Program-made: the position numbers and the translations under genes
Source of the DNA: Neckera pumila
Lineage: Eukaryota; Streptophyta; Bryopsida; Hypnales; Neckeraceae
Assembly (NCBI GenBank): GCA_963969595.1
Contig: OZ018411.1
Coordinates: forward strand, 29,833,445-29,897,444
Direction: 5' to 3'
DNA: 64,000 nt
Shown here: one piece after another, positions 60,151-64,000 of the stretch
Numbering within the stretch: position 1 is the first letter of the stretch
Layout: each line of letters opens with the position of its first letter
The notes under the pieces: model-generated
Told to the model about the DNA's origin: nothing
The model's database searches: none
What the model saw: the letters and a program-made list of their open reading frames with translations, nothing else

Positions 60151-60454
60151 TTGCAAAACACCATATTCACTAAAATGAGAGTTTTTCATTGAAATGAGAG
60201 TTAATTTAAAGAAAACTCAACAAACTTTTTTATGTCAATTCAGCTAAAATTGAAAAGTTTTATGTCAATTCAACTCAAATCGAGTTAAAATGACATTAAA
60301 CCTTTCAAATTTTATCTAAAATTGAAAGGTTTTATATCAATTTAACTCAAATCAAATTAAAATGATATAAAACCTTTCAAGATTTTACCTAAGATTGAAA
60401 GGTTTTATGTCAATTCAATCCAAAACTCTCATTTTAGTGAATATGGTGTTGCAA
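60151..60454. mobile_element. MITE with internal chain of hairpins
   Basis: Left end TTGCAAAACACCATATTCAC then TAAAATGAGAGTTTT; the right end is its complement apart from one two-base difference. Inside are two tandem palindromic units of about 70 bases. Each starts near TTGAAAGGTTTTATGTCAAT and closes with its complement, around a centre ACTCAAATCGAGTT. The flanking TTGCAA is itself palindromic, so the target duplication is ambiguous. Confidence 0.75.
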
Positions 60455-61100
60455 TGGCAGGCTCACATGCACACTTGCACAAAATATCTCCACAACATGG
60501 TAGCCATCACTATACAGTCAGGTCCAGCTCATTTATGAATTTTTCATTCAGTGTTCACTAAAAAGTTCAACAACTTTAGGAAGCTCTACTAACTATATTA
60601 AAAAATGAAACCGCAAATTGAAACTGCAAATTGCGTTGGAATCTCAATGAAGTCTACTTCAACTTCATAACAAGTGAAAAATGAATAATTGAAAATCATA
60701 CAACAATTTGGATTCCTTTTATACACTATTTTCCATTTCATAGAGATTCTTTGGAAGATAGTCAAAGTTTTTTTACATTTGGGTGAAGAAGAAGAAAGAA
60801 ATCATACAAGAAATTCAAGTGCTATGAAATTAAGTATCTATAAAGCAATTGTGAAGGTTCATTTCTTATATGTACCTTTGAATACAAGTTGTAATTTTCA
60901 CGAATGTTGGCAACACTAGATAGTATATAGTGTATAGTAAACATCAGATTCTTTGTATGATTTTCAATTACATATATGTGTTTGTAATGATGATAAAATA
61001 GACTTCAGTGCAATTCCAATGCAATTCAAAATTCAAAGTTTTGTTCATTTTTGAGCATGCACGGGCCTCACAAAGTTCTCCTAACCTCAAGAGTACATAA
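60455..61100. other. Intergenic, no gene seen
   Basis: AT-rich sequence without supported features. Confidence 0.45.
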
Positions 61101-61886
61101 TGGGAGGACAAAAGTATCGTCGCCCCCATTTGTTCTTACACAAACGCCTACATTTTCAAACATTATTTCTTACAATTTTTAAGAGATTATTCCTATCATG
61201 CATTCCTACTTAGTCCCAATTGTGCATACCAAATTTCAACTTCAAAAAAGCAAGACTCCATTTTTGATGAATTTGTAAAGTTAATTTTCATGGTTTTACA
61301 TAATATTTTATACCTTCAACAAGCATCTCCAAAAAAATTCACAGCTCCCTCTATAAAAAATTCAATATTGGGGTGACAATGTCCTATTTTGGAAAATAGA
61401 TATCTTTTTATTGTAATTAGATTTTGCTATTTAACCATCACATTGTGTCTAGTTTTGTACATTTGAGCATGATGGTAAAATTGCCTTGCCAAAGTCTAAT
61501 TACAATAAAAAGGTATCTATTTTCCAAAATAGGACATTGTCACTCCAACATTGAATTTTTTATAGAGGGAGCTGTGAATTTTTTTGGAGATGCTTGTTGA
61601 AGGTATGATGTTCGTATGGATATTCTCTACATATCTCCACCATTAAATTAAAAAAGTTCATCTTTCATTGTTTCAATAAAATATTATGTAAAAAACATGA
61701 AAATTGACTTAAAAATTCATCAAAAATGGAGTCTTGCTTTTCTAAAGTTGAAATTTGGTATGCATGACTTGGATTGAGTAGAAATGCATGATTGGAAGAA
61801 TTTCATAAAAATAGTAAAAATTGTTGTTTGAAAATGGGGACGTTTGTGTGGGAACAAAAGGGGGCAACAATACTTTTGTCCCCCCA
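61101..61886. mobile_element. Large fold-back element (786 bp)
   Basis: Left end TGGGAGGACAAAAGTATCGT then CGCCCCCATTTGTTC; right end on the minus strand TGGGGGGACAAAAGTATTGT then TGCCCCC. Arms pair again over long inner blocks ('ccttcaacaagcatctccaaaa', 'cacagctccctctataaaaaattcaat', 'gacaatgtcctattttggaaaata', 'attgtaattaga'). The loop is only about 80 bases (61430-61510). It is non-coding. A clean target duplication is not visible. Confidence 0.82.
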
Positions 61887-62313
61887 TATTACAGTACTGT
61901 ACTGTACTACAACTCTCCCATTTTAAAGTACCGTGATTTCAGCATCCCCTCATTTCAAAGGAAGGAAACCACATCATCATAGTTGATCAAAACAGAGCGC
62001 AGCCTCAGCACGCAGTCATAATTAAACCAAAACAACCATTTGTTTTCAGACAGGCAACGAGCACATCGTTGAATGTAACCATGCAGACATTTTAGTATTT
62101 CCTTGGTCGTCTAACACACTGCAGATTATGGCAGATTATGTAAGAAAACGGTTTCGCACAATCACGTCGAAACAATGTCAACTTCGATCATGTGCACATT
62201 AACACCCACAGCTAATTGTCGCTACTCACCGTATCAATGCATAGACGCATTGAAAAAATAGAAAATCTCTCACGTGTGCTGCTAGATCCTGAAAATCTAC
62301 AAAAAATAAGTTC
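61887..62313 (-). other. 3' flank of the RIX1/PELP1-like gene
   Basis: Probably its 3' untranslated region and downstream sequence. No other gene is supported. Confidence 0.35.
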
Positions 62314-64000
62314 TCAATCGGACTCAGAATCTGGATCCCCGTCAACAATGTCTGGAAGAGGGCCATCAGAGTCGGAGTCCGATCCAAGCTCAATCACCTT
62401 TGGAAAGGTTGGCTTCTGCTCCGTTGTAGTTGTCACTTCAACACTTTCAATCACAATAGTTTTCGATTCTAAAGTTGCTTCTGCATGACCTTGGCTTGCA
62501 CTAACTGGTCCGGATGCCGTCGCTGAAGTAGACGTAACTATACCTGTAGTAACGGTAACCATGTCACTGTTGTTAACTACTGGTAGCGAACTTTGCAATT
62601 CCGATCCTTGCGTCAACAGAGGTTCTTCTATGTTGGTGGTGATTGGTGTTTGAACACCATGCCCTTGCTTTGAGGGAGAATCGGGAACTCTCGACTCCGG
62701 GGTAGCAAGACACACCTCCATAGAATCGCCCAAAACAGGAGTCGTGTTCTCTGGAACTACGATCTCTGTTTGTGTCTGCACAGGATCCTCAACCATTGGT
62801 TCAGAAGGTATTGTTAGAGGCTCTTCATCACCGGGTACCCTATCAGCTGCTAAATTTTCTTCCAAACTTCCATTGGCGGAAGTCACTCTCAAAGGGTTGG
62901 CACCACCATTAGGAAGAGTAGCGGTCCTCTCTGAGTGAGACATCACAACATCATCATCACCAGTGTCTTCCCAGCACCCAAGCAATGAATCAGCCAACTC
63001 CCAAGGGTCCATTGACAGATGTCCAATCTTCATAAACGATCCTCCAAAAGTACCGTTATCATTCCCTCGAACTAGCCCAGTCCTTGAACTTGCATGTCCA
63101 GAATTATTCATGCCCATGTCCGTCACCGGAACAGCAGCTGGCAAGCACCGGGGATGAATCAATAGCTCAAGGGCCATGAGAGCACGGGCACAAACTACCG
63201 CAACGTCAGTTCCAGCTTCCTTACGTCCTGCACAAGAGGAAAAGCACTTAGAATCGCTCAAATAATAATGTGCAGAAGAAAAACTCTTGTGAGATCGAAG
63301 ATGAAATTGTTCAGAAAAGACAAACTGCAGTAGCCTGAGTAATTTACAGCCTGCATTTCTTCAGTAGATCGACCCCAAAAATAATTCAGCAGCGACTGCC
63401 CACCTCTTCCTAGCGGATTCCGATCTTAGTCATCGATGTGTTATATTACAATATGGAGAAAACTTACCGTTTCGAAACAGTGCGAGTCCTAGAGCCAAGT
63501 AAGGAGGTCGGCGGCCACAGGGTGCCAACAGCGAAGACAGCAGGGCTTGATACGCAGCAACCTGGACGTCGACTGATATGGATGTAGTATTAGCGCTCTT
63601 GGAATAACTACTTTCGTCATCGCATGATAGGTTGAATGATGATGTGTCAGCGGCAACTCTTATTGCAACGTCGGCAACAACTGCATCAACCTCTGCTCTC
63701 CAACGTTCTGGAAGTAAGACGCCACCCTGAAGAAGGAAATAGTTTAGTCCTGACCACCCTTATCACTCCACATCGGCACTGTAGAATTCATGAACTAAAA
63801 GAGATTTCATGAAAAAGTAGATTATATCATTTCTCATTCATAACCAAAACAGTGTACTGATTACCTCCGATATTCAACAAACACTCACCGTATTGAGAAG
63901 AGCTTCAAGCGCTTGAAGAGCAGCTATCTGGACTGCCGCAGGCGCTCTACCTTCAGTGCTTGTTACTTCTGCAAGACCATTGATTGAATGGTCACCTGGC
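62314..64000 (-). CDS. RIX1/PELP1-like pre-rRNA processing protein, C-terminal part
   Basis: Gene runs off the right edge; three exons are visible on the minus strand: 63889-64000 (partial), 63468-63726, 62314-63227, with GT-AG introns and matching phases. The sense is helical-repeat sequence followed by a long acidic disordered tail. Landmarks: GRAPAAVQIAALQALEALLN in the partial exon; LLPERWRAEVDAVVADVAIR and RPPYLALGLALFRNG in the next; DVAVVCARALMALELLIHPR at the start of the last. The tail is rich in Ser, Thr, Glu and Pro and ends GSDSDSDGPLPDIVDGDPDS then ESD. This matches plant homologues of PELP1/Rix1, scaffold of the Rix1 complex that acts in the nucleolus/nucleoplasm in 60S subunit maturation and ITS2 processing. 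The order of repeats, the acidic end and the LLIHPR motif support the family. The tail is poorly conserved, so its length is normal variation. The N-terminal RIX1 domain would lie beyond the window. Confidence 0.82.

Overview
The window is nuclear DNA from a plant-lineage eukaryote. It has AT-rich intergenic DNA, genes with GT-AG introns, and protein families whose wording is plant-like (eIF2B alpha, strictosidine-synthase-like, RIX1/PELP1-like). I cannot name the species. The density of small inverted-repeat transposons and the lack of recognisable LTR retroelements fit a bryophyte, lycophyte or streptophyte alga better than a typical crop genome, but that is inference.

Genes. Four protein-coding genes can be supported. 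(1) Minus strand, 20777-24724: eIF2B subunit alpha, six exons, probably with the start codon alone in a leader exon. (2) Plus strand, 39949-42884: a membrane-anchored strictosidine-synthase-like six-bladed beta-propeller protein, three exons. (3) Minus strand, 53370-54501: a small basic unrecognised protein, three exons. (4) Minus strand, 62314 to the right edge: the C-terminal part of a RIX1/PELP1-like ribosome-biogenesis protein. They look like ordinary housekeeping genes without operon-type linkage. Near the first intron of genes 1-3 there is a degenerate, roughly threefold tandem repeat of 200-300 bp that appears to include copies of a splice boundary.

Mobile DNA. The main discovery is a layered set of TTAA-flanked (piggyBac-type) elements. 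A 5.5-kb element (44870-50362) carries a decayed piggyBac-like transposase gene and sits inside a 0.9-kb non-autonomous TTAA element (44619-50986). An unoccupied copy of the same target lies at 26201-26220, so the insertion can be delimited to the base. Other members lie at 15741-16392, 25074-26917 (with another nested at 25920-26839), 29211-30130, 33489-34100 and 36640-37114. A second empty site, for the 15741 element, is at 57175-57178. A second population is TAA-flanked, PIF/Harbinger-like MITEs (14959, 16573, 27686, 28110, 35471, 43806). There is also one MITE with a perfect 8-bp target duplication (13867-14432) and several large fold-back elements (2361, 2666, 6271, 17043, 32273, 60151, 61101).

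Layout: 1-20.7 kb, gene-poor repeats and MITEs; 20.8-24.9 kb, eIF2B alpha; 25-39 kb, TTAA elements and MITEs; 39.1-42.9 kb, the strictosidine-synthase-like gene; 43.8-51 kb, a MITE followed by the nested piggyBac complex; 52.4-55.4 kb, the small basic gene; 55.4-62.2 kb, repeats and fold-back elements; 62.3-64 kb, the RIX1/PELP1-like gene.
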